The translations under genes and the position numbers were made by a program. DNA of 64,000 bases from Prevotella melaninogenica (lineage in GTDB: Bacteria; Bacteroidota; Bacteroidia; Bacteroidales; Bacteroidaceae). Location of the stretch: contig NZ_CP054011.1 of assembly GCF_013267595.1 (NCBI RefSeq), forward strand, positions 1,192,147-1,256,146, read 5' to 3'. Below, piece by piece: positions 62,697 through 64,000 of this stretch (the first letter of the stretch is position 1; the number at the start of each line of letters is the position of its first letter). The notes under the pieces were generated by a model, which worked only from the letters and a program-made list of their open reading frames with translations, searched no databases and was not told where the DNA came from.

Positions 62697-64000
<1,304 letters not shown>

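Overview
This window looks like chromosomal DNA of a Prevotella or a close relative (Bacteroidota). Promoters follow the Bacteroidota pattern: a TAnnTTTG -7 box with TTG or TTTG 19-21 bases upstream (for example at the tRNA-Leu, tRNA-Val, purB, parC and HU genes). The DNA is AT-rich. The gene set also fits: single-chain GlyRS, trkAH after dxs, OmpA porins, an OstA/SurA/parvulin cluster, and RluB with a GGY/RGG-rich tail. The genus is inferred from overall resemblance, not from a search.

Layout. 1-10.4 kb is almost all minus strand: trkH (cut by the window edge), trkA, dxs, an OmpA porin, a MATE exporter, an FKBP lipoprotein and glyS. 10.4-24.6 kb holds parC, a DUF3316-like and S41 protease pair, small envelope proteins, tRNA-Leu, an HU-like protein, two identical tRNA-Val genes, purB, rluB and asnS. 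24.6-31.8 kb is rich in intergenic repeats and carries a YiiX-like lipoprotein, a small OMP, a tetR-nitroreductase operon with operators, tcdA, cvfB and a GxxExxY gene bounded by inverted repeats. 31.8-40.8 kb holds lolD, a Kef-type antiporter, asd, an FMN-binding/monooxygenase pair, an LplA-LipA fusion and a second OmpA porin. 55.5-64 kb holds mutL, ostA, surA, a parvulin gene and guaB (cut by the window edge).

The main accessory feature is a 13-kb one-directional island at 41.87-55.13 kb. It starts with an unrecognised ~226-aa gene, then a 400-aa protein that resembles a PAAR-like (T6SS spike or effector) protein with a glycine/alanine-rich hydrophobic stretch. A tandem array of fifteen paralogous ~200-aa membrane-anchored proteins follows; one is split by an IS4-like element with 16-bp inverted repeats and a 5-bp target duplication. 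The first paralog overlaps the 400-aa gene by ATGA. Two gene classes occur. One has a 683-bp period with spacers. The other has almost no spacer and alternates between two central-domain subtypes. I read this as an effector with an amplified, diversifying immunity-gene array, but this is inference. A ~65-bp direct repeat containing the same promoter lies on both sides, upstream of the neighbouring ompA gene and upstream of the island operon.

Several families of non-coding repeats recur between genes: 22-bp-phased CAC-N5-GTG arrays (4 loci), a ~200-bp long palindrome (2), a MITE-like element with GTTTGCTGTCATT ends (4), a 296-bp CGGAGG-rich element (2, inverted), a ~412-bp element (2) and TTATTAG-based hairpins (4). 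None matches a class that I can name.
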